In this document: one piece after another, positions 18,454 through 28,792 of the stretch | Position numbering within the stretch: the stretch's first letter is position 1 | Layout of the letters: every line of letters starts with the position of its first letter | Assembly (NCBI GenBank): GCA_023269235.1 | Contig: JAHFTW010000002.1 | Coordinates: 1-64,000, forward strand | Source of the DNA: Thermoplasmata archaeon | GTDB taxonomy: Archaea > Thermoplasmatota > E2 > JACPAO01 > JAHFTW01 | Reading direction: 5' to 3' | Length of the DNA stretch: 64,000 nucleotides | Notes under the pieces: model-generated | What the model was told of the DNA's origin: nothing | Databases searched by the model: none | What the model saw: the letters and a program-made list of their open reading frames with translations, nothing else | Program-made: the position numbers and the translations under genes

Positions 18454-18924
18454 CTACTCCAGCTTCTCGGCGAGGACCTTCTGCATCTCGCTCGCCCGGT
18501 GCTCGACAAGCTTCTTGGCGAGCGCCGGGTCGGCGACGGCGAGCATCTGCGCGGCGAGGAGGCCGGCGTTGCCGGCGCCGTTGATGGCGACGGTGGCGAC
18601 GGGGACGCCCTTGGGCATCTGGACCATGGCGAGCAACGAGTCGAGGCCATCCAGGTACTTGCCCGCGATGGGGAGGGCGATGACGGGGCGGGTGGTGAGG
18701 CTCGCGACCACGCCGGCAAGGTGGGCGGCGCCGCCGGCGGCGCAGATGAAGACCTTGGCGGGGGAGGCGTCCACGTAGGTGTGGAGCGGCCCGGGAGCGC
18801 GGTGCGCAGAGAGGACCTTCGCCTCGGTCGTGACGCCGAGCGCGGTCAGCTGGTCGCGGGCGGCCTTGACGACCTCCCAGTCGGACTTCGAGCCCATGAG
18901 AATAGAGACCTGGACGGTGCTCAT
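18454..18924 (-). CDS. purE: Phosphoribosylaminoimidazole carboxylase PurE
   Basis: Acts in purine synthesis on (carboxy)aminoimidazole ribonucleotide. The signatures GSKSDW near the N-terminus, [14 protein letters not shown] and the [11 protein letters not shown] block are all present; length 156 residues from ATG 18924 (an in-frame GTG at 18936 would add four). SAHR rather than SAHK points to the class I type. No purK is visible nearby. First gene of a purE-sua5 operon with one base between the genes. Confidence 0.93.
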   Translation of the reverse strand: MSTVQVSILMGSKSDWEVVKAARDQLTALGVTTEAKVLSAHRAPGPLHTYVDASPAKVFICAAGGAAHLAGVVASLTTRPVIALPIAGKYLDGLDSLLAMVQMPKGVPVATVAINGAGNAGLLAAQMLAVADPALAKKLVEHRASEMQKVLAEKLE

Positions 18925-18987
18925 CGGGTCGGGCACAGGGCCGTCGGAGAAAAGGGTTGGCGGCCCCTCCTCCTGGTGCTCCCAGGC

Positions 18988-20433
<1,446 letters not shown>

Positions 20434-21000
20434 GGTTGTCTCGGGTCGGGGGCGGATAGCGCCGCCCTGGCCCGGGATTGCGTCCCGATGTGCAAGCGTG
20501 CCTTGTCGCGGGGACAAAGGGCGGCGCCGCTTGCGGCCACTCCGTTCTGACTTGGACTGCGCCGCAGTGGGCGAGGTGTTAAGGGTGCCGGTCGCGGCGA
20601 CGGGGCCCACGTTTCGGGCAGTCCGCTGCGGAACGCTGTGGGCGTCGGCACCGCACTCTTGGTCCAGAGGACCCCTGGTCTGTTTTCCGGATTTTGGGAT
20701 GCGAGTCAAGGGGCCTGGCATGTGTCGGGAACGAAACGGGGTTCCAGACGCGACGAGCCACTCCTGTGGTTCCTTGGCCCAGACGTCCTTCACCGTGCTG
20801 CGCTCGACTTCGGCCACGGCGACCCCGCGCCATCGCGGCGCGGGCGTGCGGGTTGGTCCGGGAGCCGATGTCCCGGACGGGGACAAGCCACGGCGGCATC
20901 CACGATCCTCAGAGTGCCGGCGGTGAGGACGGAGGCGGCATGCTGTCCCTCGTGACGACGACGAAGCCCAGCAAGACGCGCGGGCGGCAGCTCACCTCGC
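20434..21000. other. 567-nt gene-free region upstream of the DEAD-box helicase
   Basis: No convincing protein or tRNA gene. Both neighbours are on the minus strand, so this is the helicase upstream region after the end of the CLC gene. A minus-strand reading (about 20698-20886) has somewhat protein-like composition but no start or family. It contains small inverted repeats (GGTCC AGA GGACC near 20661) but no recognisable RNase P or SRP RNA consensus. It may hold a long mRNA leader or an unrecognised RNA. Confidence 0.4.
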
Positions 21001-22872
21001 CTAGGCCGTCGGCGAGCGGAACGAGGCCGGGCTCGCACGATGGACTTCAGGCGCGCGCCTGGTGCGGGCCGCCTGCAAAACGCCCGCCAAATCCGCGCGG
21101 GTCACAAGACCGACCAGCCGCCCTGGCTCATCGCCTGCCACGACGGGCAAGGCGTTCAGGTTCCGTTCCAGGAGCGCCGAGAGCGTCTGGAACAGGTCGT
21201 CCTCCGGTCGGGCCACCACCAGGTCGCGGGCCATGACGTCGCGCACCGTTCGGTTGGGCCGATCGGCCTCGGGGACGCGCTGCAGGTCGCGCAGCGCCGC
21301 GATCCCGATGAGCTTCCCATCCTCCAGGACCGGGAGTGTCCAGATGTCGGTCTTCTGCAGGAAGACCAGGGCGTCGGGAAGCGGCGTGTCGAGGGAAACG
21401 GTGGGAGGATTCGGGTGGAGCACGTCGCGGACGCGGTGCTGGTGCAGCACGAGGGCCTCGAACTCGTCCGCGTGCGCGGGGGACGCCAAGCGGTTCTTGA
21501 CTTGGCTGGCGAACATGCTCTTGTGCCCGGAAAGCAGGAAGGAGAACATGACGGCGACCATGGAGGGTCCGAGCAGACCGTAGCCGCCCGTCATCTCGAC
21601 GACCATGATGATGGTCCCAATGGGCGCCTTGGCGGCCCCGGCGAAGTAGGCAATCATCCCGACGATGGCGAACGGCGCGATGTCGGGGACGACGCTTGGC
21701 CACACCGAATACGCCACGCTTCCGAAGCCGGCGCCCAGGAACCCTCCGACCACCAGGCTCGGGCCGAAGATGCCGCCCGATCCGCCGGACCCCATGGTCA
21801 ACGTGATTCCGATGAGCTCCGCGGCGGCGGCGACGAGGAACAAAACCGCGGTGGGCACAAGGGTGCTCGTGGAGATGGGCTGGTGCAACAGCGCGAGCTG
21901 GAGCCACCCCGCACCGGTGCCCAGGACGTTCGTGAACCCGAACGCCTCGAACGTCGCCAGCGCCACGAGCCCCACGAGAAGCCCGCCGACGGGGGCCGTG
22001 AGGTAGAGTGGGAACCGCTTGAAGAACGACTGCGTCGGGTAGAAGATCCGGATGGCCAGACGGGCCGCCAGCCCGCACACGGTCCCCAGGACCGCATAGA
22101 GGAGCAACGTGATCGGCGCCCCGAAGCTGAAGGGGTCCACTCCAGTTTGGAAGATGGGTTGCCATCCGGTCGCGAACCCAACCACACTGTATCCGACGAC
22201 GGAGGCGACCAGCGTCGGAACGAGCGCGTCGACCTCGAAATCCTCCCGGTAGAACACCTCGGCGGCGATGATGGCCCCCGCGAGCGGGGCCTTGAACATG
22301 GCGGAGATTCCGGCCCCAAGGCCGGCCGCCATCGCCAGCCCATGCTCCTGGGCCGAAAAACGGAGCTTGCGTGCGATCCAGGACCCGGTGCCCGCGCCCA
22401 CTTGGGCGATGGGGCCTTCGCGACCGCTGGTACCGCCGCTGCCGATGGTCAGCGCGCTGGAGACGAGCTTGACGAGCGTCGTCTTGACCGAGATGGCCTC
22501 CTGGCGATGGAACGCGCGGATGGCGGCATCGGTTCCGATGCCCGCGGCTTGCGGGGCCAGCTTCCAGACGAGCAAACCGGCCAACAGGCCGCCGAGGGCC
22601 GGGACGAGCGGGAGGAGCCACGGATGGGTGAGGACGGCAGCGTGGCCCCCCTCGGGAGCCTGGTACCCGGCGATGGATTCCAGAAGGAAGTGGGAGGCGG
22701 TGCGGATGGACCACAAAAACAGGATGGCGGCGCCCCCCGCGGCGGCTCCGACGGCCGCGCCCATGAGAACCCATTTGCGAAGCGTGCGCGTCTCTTGTTC
22801 GACCTGGACGGGCACCCGGATGCGCGGCGTTGGGATCCGGAAAAATGCCCGCCCCCGTGCGGGGGCGTCCAT
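21001..22872 (-). CDS. CLC chloride channel/transporter with CBS pair
   Basis: A 623-residue membrane protein of the CLC family with about ten or more helices followed by two CBS domains (from about residue 480: VRDVLHPNPPTVSL, then VRDVMARDLVV). Filter elements are clear: GSGGTSGREGP, with the gating Glu, and GSGGSGGIFGP. At the position of the internal proton-relay Glu of CLC antiporters (second E of the IEE segment) I read AEVF, that is Val, a pattern usual in channels. ATG at 22872 is the last sensible start; the frame is open further up without coding character. Divergent from the SRPBCC gene at 23005. Confidence 0.92.
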   Translation of the reverse strand: MDAPARGRAFFRIPTPRIRVPVQVEQETRTLRKWVLMGAAVGAAAGGAAILFLWSIRTASHFLLESIAGYQAPEGGHAAVLTHPWLLPLVPALGGLLAGLLVWKLAPQAAGIGTDAAIRAFHRQEAISVKTTLVKLVSSALTIGSGGTSGREGPIAQVGAGTGSWIARKLRFSAQEHGLAMAAGLGAGISAMFKAPLAGAIIAAEVFYREDFEVDALVPTLVASVVGYSVVGFATGWQPIFQTGVDPFSFGAPITLLLYAVLGTVCGLAARLAIRIFYPTQSFFKRFPLYLTAPVGGLLVGLVALATFEAFGFTNVLGTGAGWLQLALLHQPISTSTLVPTAVLFLVAAAAELIGITLTMGSGGSGGIFGPSLVVGGFLGAGFGSVAYSVWPSVVPDIAPFAIVGMIAYFAGAAKAPIGTIIMVVEMTGGYGLLGPSMVAVMFSFLLSGHKSMFASQVKNRLASPAHADEFEALVLHQHRVRDVLHPNPPTVSLDTPLPDALVFLQKTDIWTLPVLEDGKLIGIAALRDLQRVPEADRPNRTVRDVMARDLVVARPEDDLFQTLSALLERNLNALPVVAGDEPGRLVGLVTRADLAGVLQAARTRRAPEVHRASPASFRSPTA

Positions 22873-23004
22873 TGCTCTCGTGGCCCGGCTAACCGCGGCG
22901 AACCTTAACGTTGTGTTCGAGTCGCGGCTCGGGATTCCTTCTCTGGAAAACGGGCTTGACATGTTCAGGGGAAAGCCCCTTAGGTGCCACACGCATCCAG
23001 CACC

Positions 23005-23463
23005 ATGAGCCAGTTCAGCTGGGCCAAAACCGTGCCGCTTCCGCCGCACGAAGTCTTCGCCGTGTTGTCCGACACGGACAAGCTCCAGGATTGGAATCCC
23101 ATCATGGAGGAGGTCGAGCATGTCTCGGATCGCCCCCTGATGCCGGGCGCGGCCTGGATCGAGAAGAAGAAAAGCCCGGACGGTCACGGCACGTATCGGG
23201 CGGCGGTGCGCGTCGTGGAGTTCGACGAGGGGAAGACCCTGTCCTGCATGTTCGAAAGTGACCGCGCCACGGTCCAGCGCCGCTATGACCTTCATCCCAA
23301 CGAGCGGGGCACGCGGGTGTCGTACACGTTGCGCGTCGCGCCGCGTGGCTGGATTCGCCGGTTCTCGGGCGCGTTCGAGACCGCGCTCGTCCGGCACGAG
23401 GAAGGCGCCCTGTCGCGGTTCGCCACGTTCATCATGCGCAACCGCGACCCCGTCGATCCCTGA
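23005..23463 (+). CDS. SRPBCC (polyketide cyclase/START-like) protein
   Basis: A 152-residue single-domain lipid/ligand-binding-fold protein: KTVPLPPHEVFAVLSD at the start, the DWNPIM segment, a long strand-rich middle and a C-terminal helix (FSGAFETALVRHEEGALSRF). ATG 23005 is preferred over an in-frame GTG at 22984 because the domain begins there. Ligand unknown. It faces the MFS gene 3' end with only 8 nt between them. Confidence 0.82.
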   Translation: MSQFSWAKTVPLPPHEVFAVLSDTDKLQDWNPIMEEVEHVSDRPLMPGAAWIEKKKSPDGHGTYRAAVRVVEFDEGKTLSCMFESDRATVQRRYDLHPNERGTRVSYTLRVAPRGWIRRFSGAFETALVRHEEGALSRFATFIMRNRDPVDP

Positions 23464-23471
23464 TCGAAGTC

Positions 23472-24926
23472 TTAGGTCCGATCGCGGTCCTCGTCGGGGG
23501 CCGGCTTGTCCTTGCGGGCTTGCCGCGCCGCGAAAGGCCAGGCCATCAGCTCGACCGAGTAGGAGACGGCGTGGATGAGCCCGCGGATGCCCGCGACGGA
23601 GGACATCTGGTGGACCTCGCGGCGCATGGCGCGCGCGACATCGACGATGCGCCGCCCCTGCGGGTCCTGCATGCGGGCCACGGCCAGGCCGGCGGCGAGG
23701 CAGAGCCCGAGCGACACGACGCAGAGGAGCTGGAATCCCCGGAACTCCCATCCGCCCAACCCAGGAATGGTGCCGGTCCAGAGGACGCCCGCGCCGATGG
23801 ATTGCCAGATGGCGCCCGCGGCCAGGACGCCGACGCCGCTGGCCGCCGCACGGACGAACGAGATACCCGCCAAATGGGCCGCCTCGTTGCCTGACGGTGC
23901 GGAGCGCAGGAGCAGGTTGGTGCTTGCCAACTCGATTCCGCCGAGCGCGAAGCCGGCCAGGAAATGCAGCACCAGCAAGGCCGCGAAGAGGCTGGGACCC
24001 GCGCTCCAGCCCGCGAGGGACCACCCTGCCATCGTGAACGCCAGGATGCCCATGGAGATGGACAGCAAGCTCCGGTCGCCGTGCTTGTCCGAGATGAGCG
24101 CCCAGCCCCGCAAGCCGGCCAGGTAGGCAAGCTGACTCGTGACGGCCATCGTGGTGACCGCGAGGAAGCTATACCCAACCCCGCGCAGCAGGTACACGGC
24201 CGTGAAGGGGAGCGCGAAGGTCGCGGCCACGCTGGCCATCGAGAGGGACGTCACGAGAAGGCGGGGCGCGCTCTTCAGCGCCAGGGGGATGCGCCGAAGC
24301 GACCCGGCCGCCGACGGACTGGGGGGAGGACGCACGTGCGGCGTTCGAGCCAGGGCGACGAGACCCAGCAGGCCCGCCAAGCCTCCTGCCCCGAAGAGCA
24401 CCGCGTAGCCCCACGGCGAGTGGCCGCCCTGGATGAACCGGTCCAGCATGGCCCCCGCAAGAAGGATCGTGCCCAGCGTGGCGAAGGTGGCGCCGCGCAG
24501 ACGCTGCCCGAAGAAGGAGCCCAGTTCCCGGGTCGGGATGAGGTCGCGAATCCACCAGTTCCAAGCGGCGGTGGCGACGACCGTGAGCAGGGCGGCGGCG
24601 CCAAGCACCCCGATGAGCAGCGTCTCGGTCACGGCGGCGGGCGAAGCCACCAGGAGCAGCGCGATGACCAGGAGCAGGGTCCGCGATGCACCGGCCGTCC
24701 ACAGCACGATGCGGCGCCGGTCGGTCCACTTGAGCAAGATGGCGACGGCGGGCAATTGGGCGACTTGCGCCAGGAAGGGAAGCGAGGCGAGCACCGCGAG
24801 CCCGAGATTGTCAGCCCCCACCAGCAGGCCCAGCCCGGCAAGGAACGACCCGCCCGTGAGCGCGTCCATGAGGCGGGAGAAGACCGCGTCAGCCAGAAGG
24901 GGCCGGCGAATCGCCGGATCGATCAT
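23472..24926 (-). CDS. Major facilitator superfamily transporter
   Basis: A 484-residue MFS protein with about 12 membrane helices and a charged cytoplasmic C-terminal tail. Its ATG overlaps the stop of the glycosyltransferase gene (ATGA at 24923-24926), so it is translationally coupled and the third gene of the HAD-glycosyltransferase-MFS operon. Position suggests it moves the sugar or glycoside made by the two upstream enzymes, but substrate and direction cannot be read from sequence. Confidence 0.85.
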   Translation of the reverse strand: MIDPAIRRPLLADAVFSRLMDALTGGSFLAGLGLLVGADNLGLAVLASLPFLAQVAQLPAVAILLKWTDRRRIVLWTAGASRTLLLVIALLLVASPAAVTETLLIGVLGAAALLTVVATAAWNWWIRDLIPTRELGSFFGQRLRGATFATLGTILLAGAMLDRFIQGGHSPWGYAVLFGAGGLAGLLGLVALARTPHVRPPPSPSAAGSLRRIPLALKSAPRLLVTSLSMASVAATFALPFTAVYLLRGVGYSFLAVTTMAVTSQLAYLAGLRGWALISDKHGDRSLLSISMGILAFTMAGWSLAGWSAGPSLFAALLVLHFLAGFALGGIELASTNLLLRSAPSGNEAAHLAGISFVRAAASGVGVLAAGAIWQSIGAGVLWTGTIPGLGGWEFRGFQLLCVVSLGLCLAAGLAVARMQDPQGRRIVDVARAMRREVHQMSSVAGIRGLIHAVSYSVELMAWPFAARQARKDKPAPDEDRDRT

Positions 24927-26296
24927 GGGGCCGGAGACCCCGAATCGGCGCCCAGGACGTGCGCGCGGAAGCCGGCCAGCGCCTCGTCGAGGACCTCCTT
25001 GATGCGGGGGCCGGCGGCTTGCGCGGTGAAGTTGGGGAGCGTGACGTTCCCGGTTTCTCCCATGCGCCGCGTGGCCTCGGGGTCGCTCAGGACCCGGTCC
25101 ATCGCGTCCGCGAAGGCCGCCTCGTTGCCGGCGGGGAACACCAGTCCGTTCACGCCGTGGTTGACGATCTCGCTGGCCCCGATGCCGTCGGAGATGATCG
25201 CCGGTCGCTTGTAGATCCAGCCTTCGAGGGGCGTCAACCCGAAGCCTTCGATGTCGCTGGGCAGCAAGACGGCCGTGCAGCGGGCGTACGCGGCGGCCAG
25301 GAGGTCGTCTGGCACCCAATGGGCGAACACGACGCGGTCCCGGAGTCCCAGCTTCTGCGTCTCCGCCTCGACCGTCGCTCGCCACCGATCCGCCTTGCCC
25401 GGTCCGGTCGTGGCCCCGAGCTTTCCGCTGAAGCTGCCGTTCCCGATGAACGCGATCCTCGCCGTGGGATGCTTCTTGGCGACGCGGGCGAAGGCGCGGA
25501 CGGCCAGGTCGTGGCGCTTCATCGGATCCATGCGGGCCACCATGAGGAACAAGGGGGCGTCCTCCGGCAGATGCCACGCCTCCTCGAGGCGTCGCAGGCC
25601 TTCTTGTGTGGCGGAGGGCCAATCCTGGGGGTCGATGTGGGGGTAGATCTGGCGGACCTTGCCATGGAAGCCGGCGTCCATCAGTCCTTGCAGGTCGCGG
25701 CGCGTGCTGACGATGACCGCGTCGAAGTCCTCCATCGCCCGGAGCAGGAACTGCCGCGTGTACGGGGGCATGCGCTTGGGGTCCCAGGGGACGTGCCAAC
25801 GCAACACGCAGGGCGCGGCGGGACCAATGAGGCCGCCCACTTGCATGAGCTGGAAGTCGTGGATGTACGCGAGCTCCAAGTCGCTTCCGTGCTCAAGGAG
25901 CGCGTCCGCCGTGCGCGCATTGTAGCGGGCGTATTGGCGGAAGTCCTCCGCCTGGAGGGGCGCGTGCGGGAGCCCGTGGATGTCGGCCCACAGTTTCTCC
26001 TTGCTCCGTCCGTAGGCCTCGAGGGCCACGGGGTTCATGTCCAGGTGGTGCAGGGTCACGTTCCCGCCATCCATCGGGACGACGGAGGGGGCGCCGGGGT
26101 TGAGGGAATACCAGTGCGCGTGGTTGAGGAACCCGGCCGCTCGCAGGTGCTGCAGCGTGGGGAGGACCATGCGGCAGACGCCGCCAGGGGACAGCCGGTG
26201 GGGCGGCAAGCCGGGGCCGGCGGGCCCGGGCTGGCTTCCTTTGGCATCAAAGCGCAGGAGCGGGGTCTGCGTCGAGACGACCATGTTGATGCTCAC
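24923..26296 (-). CDS. GT4-family glycosyltransferase (TreT/glycogen-synthase-like)
   Basis: A 457-residue GT-B glycosyltransferase. The N-terminal Rossmann half contains SPGGVCRMVLPTLQHL, similar to the loop of trehalose synthase TreT and glycogen synthases; the C-terminal half has MVARMDPMKRHDLAVRAFA and the E-x7-E donor motif EGFGLTPLE. Proteins of this branch use nucleotide sugars such as ADP- or UDP-glucose. The start is GTG 26296, overlapping the HAD stop (GTGA); ATG 26284 is an alternative. The product may be a glucoside or disaccharide compatible solute, inferred from the phosphatase partner. Confidence 0.85.
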   Translation of the reverse strand: MSINMVVSTQTPLLRFDAKGSQPGPAGPGLPPHRLSPGGVCRMVLPTLQHLRAAGFLNHAHWYSLNPGAPSVVPMDGGNVTLHHLDMNPVALEAYGRSKEKLWADIHGLPHAPLQAEDFRQYARYNARTADALLEHGSDLELAYIHDFQLMQVGGLIGPAAPCVLRWHVPWDPKRMPPYTRQFLLRAMEDFDAVIVSTRRDLQGLMDAGFHGKVRQIYPHIDPQDWPSATQEGLRRLEEAWHLPEDAPLFLMVARMDPMKRHDLAVRAFARVAKKHPTARIAFIGNGSFSGKLGATTGPGKADRWRATVEAETQKLGLRDRVVFAHWVPDDLLAAAYARCTAVLLPSDIEGFGLTPLEGWIYKRPAIISDGIGASEIVNHGVNGLVFPAGNEAAFADAMDRVLSDPEATRRMGETGNVTLPNFTAQAAGPRIKEVLDEALAGFRAHVLGADSGSPAP

Positions 26297-27027
26297 GCGA
26301 ACACCTCGGGGAAGGCGGCGTAGACGGCTTCGACGAAGCCCTTGGCGCACTCGCCCCGCGTGGTCCACTCGGCCACGTCCCGCAACTGCGGAACCGCGTT
26401 GCCGACGGCGATGCGAACATCGGCTCTGAGGAGGAGCGGGACGTCGTTCTCGCCATCGCCGACGGCGACAATGCGCCGCGGCGAGATCCCGGCGTAGTCC
26501 AGCCAAGCGGAAACCCCGGTGCCCTTGTCAATGCCGAGCGGGAGGACGTCAATGGAGTCCCGGTTGGGCTGCACGGAGCAGGACCCCATGTCGCGCAGGG
26601 TCTTCTCCCAGTGGCGATCCACGGAGAAGGAGGCCGTCCGACGTCGCACTTGAGCCCCCGCGGCTTCCAAGACCGAGGCGGCGTCCATCACGTGCGGGGC
26701 GCCTGCCGCGCAGGCCAAATCGTCGTGGGCGCCCCAGCGGGCCCCTCCTTCCAACACGAAGCCATCGAAGAGGTTCGTCAACGGGTCAATGGGGAGCTCC
26801 GGAAGCCAACGCCCGGTGGCGAGGACGCAGACGATCCCCTCCTCTCGCAGCAAGGCGACCGTCGCCAGCGCGTGCGCGTTCAGGGACAAGTCGGGGTTGC
26901 TGAACGTGCGGTCCAGGTCGGTGACCAGGACGTCTCTTCGGGAATCAGTCGCCGCGGAATCAGCAGAAAAACGGGACGTAGGCGGGCTTGGACGTGGCGC
27001 AACGGCGCCGATCACGGTGGAGGTCAT
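26293..27027 (-). CDS. HAD-family sugar/acid phosphatase (type IIB)
   Basis: A 244-residue HAD phosphatase of the Cof/sucrose-phosphatase/mannosylphosphoglycerate-phosphatase kind. Motif I is TDLDRT (the usual Gly is Arg here), motif II ATGR, the Lys of motif III in LGIDKGTG and motif IV GDGENDVPLL. The first 30 residues are an Ala/Ser/Thr extension. It shares GTGA with the glycosyltransferase and probably dephosphorylates the phosphorylated product made by it. It may also be a phosphoglycolate phosphatase, so confidence in the substrate is low. Confidence 0.8.
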   Translation of the reverse strand: MTSTVIGAVAPRPSPPTSRFSADSAATDSRRDVLVTDLDRTFSNPDLSLNAHALATVALLREEGIVCVLATGRWLPELPIDPLTNLFDGFVLEGGARWGAHDDLACAAGAPHVMDAASVLEAAGAQVRRRTASFSVDRHWEKTLRDMGSCSVQPNRDSIDVLPLGIDKGTGVSAWLDYAGISPRRIVAVGDGENDVPLLLRADVRIAVGNAVPQLRDVAEWTTRGECAKGFVEAVYAAFPEVFA

Positions 27028-27068
27028 TCGGCAACACGGAGGGTCAGTACGAGGGCCAACGCCTCACG

Positions 27069-27078
27069 CGATAACAAG
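27069..27078 (-). promoter_or_regulatory. TATA-like box for the HAD-glycosyltransferase-MFS operon
   Basis: On the minus strand CTTGTTATCG is the only AT-rich run in the 102-nt gap, about 46 nt before the HAD start codon. Unlike most genes in this window, this would leave a leader of about 20 nt. Confidence 0.4.
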
Positions 27079-27129
27079 GTTGCGGAGAGCCGGGGCGGAC
27101 CCTGTGCGATCGTTCGCGCGCCTCGGACC

Positions 27130-27948
27130 TTAGAACGCCGCCGACAATGGTGCGGGCCCTGCCCGTTTCGGGCGTGCCGCCGAAGGCCTCGAGTTTGGGC
27201 AGAGGATGCCGAGCTTGCGCAGGTCGCGCAGGCTCGCGCGCACCGCCTTGGCCGTGAACTTGGAGGCGAGCTTCGCCACGACGGCGTCGTCGCCGAGGCG
27301 CCCTGTCGCGGCCTTGAACAGCGCGATGGCGACGGGCTCGAGCTTGTAGACCTCGATGTCGTCCTCTTCGCGGGCGAGGACGGTCGGGAAATTGCCCCTG
27401 GGCGCCGCGAGCGTGTCGCCATGCAGCAGCTCCTCCGGGTCGTGGCGGAGCGCGAGGAGAGCCATGCCGGACGCGCGTTTCACGGTCTTGGACTTCGCCG
27501 GCTTCGCGTACGCCTTGTCCATGAGGAGCATGCCGCCGGCCTCGATGGCGACGAGGTCGGCGACCGGTGCTGGAAGGGTGCCCTTCTTCGCGGCCGCGAG
27601 GGCCCAGGCGCGGAACTGACGCACTTCGTCGCGCGGGTCCTCGAACGCGTACGGCTTGTCCGCGAAGTAGGTGGCCGCGAGCCCGACGGCGTGGTCCACG
27701 GCGGCGACGGAGCGCGGCAGGTCGCCGCTCAGGTAGCTGAAGCGGTCGATGACGCGGCGGCTCGCGAAGTAGGCGGCCCCTTCTGGCGGGAGGCCGGCGA
27801 GTAGGGCCGCGGTGTCGCCCGTGAGGCCAAAACGGCGCGCGTACGCCTTCGGGTCGTTCTGGAACGCCTCCAGGCGGCCGGGCTCCATCAGGAGGGCCGC
27901 GAGCGCGGACTGAAGTTTCGCGAGCTGGCTGGAACCGGCAGCAACCAT
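27130..27948 (-). CDS. MNIO-associated partner protein (RiPP-binding-like)
   Basis: A 272-residue cytoplasmic protein one base downstream of the MNIO gene. The N-terminal region (about residues 8-75: LQSALAALL, DPKAYARRFGL, SRRVIDRF) resembles the helical modules of MNIO partner proteins such as those coupled to DUF692 in bufferin/HvfC-like and 3-thiaglutamate systems. The C-terminal region (about 170-250, EVYKLEPVAIALF, AVRASLRDLRKLGIL) looks like a PqqD/winged-helix peptide-recognition domain. Its likely job is to hold the precursor peptide for the MNIO enzyme. Role inferred from context and domain feel; not a named family with certainty. Confidence 0.78.
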   Translation of the reverse strand: MVAAGSSQLAKLQSALAALLMEPGRLEAFQNDPKAYARRFGLTGDTAALLAGLPPEGAAYFASRRVIDRFSYLSGDLPRSVAAVDHAVGLAATYFADKPYAFEDPRDEVRQFRAWALAAAKKGTLPAPVADLVAIEAGGMLLMDKAYAKPAKSKTVKRASGMALLALRHDPEELLHGDTLAAPRGNFPTVLAREEDDIEVYKLEPVAIALFKAATGRLGDDAVVAKLASKFTAKAVRASLRDLRKLGILCPNSRPSAARPKRAGPAPLSAAF

Positions 27949-27949
27949 C

Positions 27950-28789
27950 TTAGGCCCCTGCCGCGCCCTGCATTAGCCTGTCGGCTTTGCGCACTTCGGC
28001 CTCGAGGCGCTTGAGGCTGCCGAACGTCTGGTCGCGCTCGATGAGAAGAGCGCGCACATGGCTCGCGTCAATGACCTGCTTGGTGAGCTTCCAGACGTCG
28101 GGGTGGACGGCGGCGCCGTGGGTGTCGAGCAGCTTGCCCGCGACCCACTCGGAGCCCGCGAGGTGGAACTGGACCAACCGATTCAGGGGGAACTCGGCGA
28201 GGTAGCGCTGCGGGTCCCAGCCCAGGTTGGCCGCGTTGTTGCGGAGGTTCGTGACGTCGAGGAGCACACCGCAGCCGGTCTTGGCGGCGACCTCGGCCAT
28301 GAAGGCGGGCTCGCTCAGGGTGTTGCCGGGGAACTGGAAGTACTGGCTGATGTTCTCGATGAGGAACGGGACGCCGACGGCCTTCTGCACGATCTTGACG
28401 TTCGCGACGACGGCGGCGAGCGAGGCGTCCGTGTATGGGATGGGTGTGAGCTGGCCGATGCGCTGGCCGCCGATCTTGGTGAAGCAGAGGTGGTCGCTGC
28501 ACCACGGCACTTTGTAGCGGCGGTTGACGCGCGCCATCTTGGGGAGGAAGCGACCGTCGGGGCCGGTGGCGGTGCCGATGCTCAGGCTGATGCTGTGCGT
28601 CACGACGGGGCGGTTCGCAGTGTCCTCGGCCAGTTCGGCTTGGGACTGCGCGCTGGCGTCGAAGATGTGCTCCGGCATCAGCTCCAGGAAGCCGAGCGGG
28701 AGCCCCGGCTGGTCGTAGAAGGAGCGGATGGCGCGGCGGTAGCCGAGGCCGGCTCCAAGAAAGGGAAGGGAAGAGGGAGAGAGGGGCAT
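27950..28789 (-). CDS. MNIO-family enzyme (DUF692), peptide-modifying iron oxygenase
   Basis: A 279-residue TIM-barrel member of the multinuclear non-heme iron oxidative enzymes (formerly DUF692), which use two or three Fe ions and O2 to rebuild cysteine residues in RiPP precursor peptides. Likely metal ligands are all in place: His65 (VVTHSISLS), Asp99/His100 (CSDHLCF), Glu145 (LIENIS), Asp178 (LLDVTN), His209 (FHLAGSEW), Asp222/His224 (LDTHG) and Glu251 (LIERD). A strong AGGAG ribosome-binding site precedes ATG 28789. The gene lies 22 nt after a small Cys-repeat peptide gene and 1 nt before a partner protein, the typical precursor-enzyme-partner order. Confidence 0.93.
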   Translation of the reverse strand: MPLSPSSLPFLGAGLGYRRAIRSFYDQPGLPLGFLELMPEHIFDASAQSQAELAEDTANRPVVTHSISLSIGTATGPDGRFLPKMARVNRRYKVPWCSDHLCFTKIGGQRIGQLTPIPYTDASLAAVVANVKIVQKAVGVPFLIENISQYFQFPGNTLSEPAFMAEVAAKTGCGVLLDVTNLRNNAANLGWDPQRYLAEFPLNRLVQFHLAGSEWVAGKLLDTHGAAVHPDVWKLTKQVIDASHVRALLIERDQTFGSLKRLEAEVRKADRLMQGAAGA

Positions 28790-28792
28790 TGT

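Noticed and set aside
20434..20886. N-terminal extension of the DEAD-box helicase by 151 codons
   Set aside because: The added part has no helicase features, and the ATG at 20433 gives the normal start with an upstream box.
20434..21000. RNase P RNA or SRP RNA
   Set aside because: No match to the conserved RNase P GAGGAAA-type core or SRP helix 8 motifs on either strand by eye.
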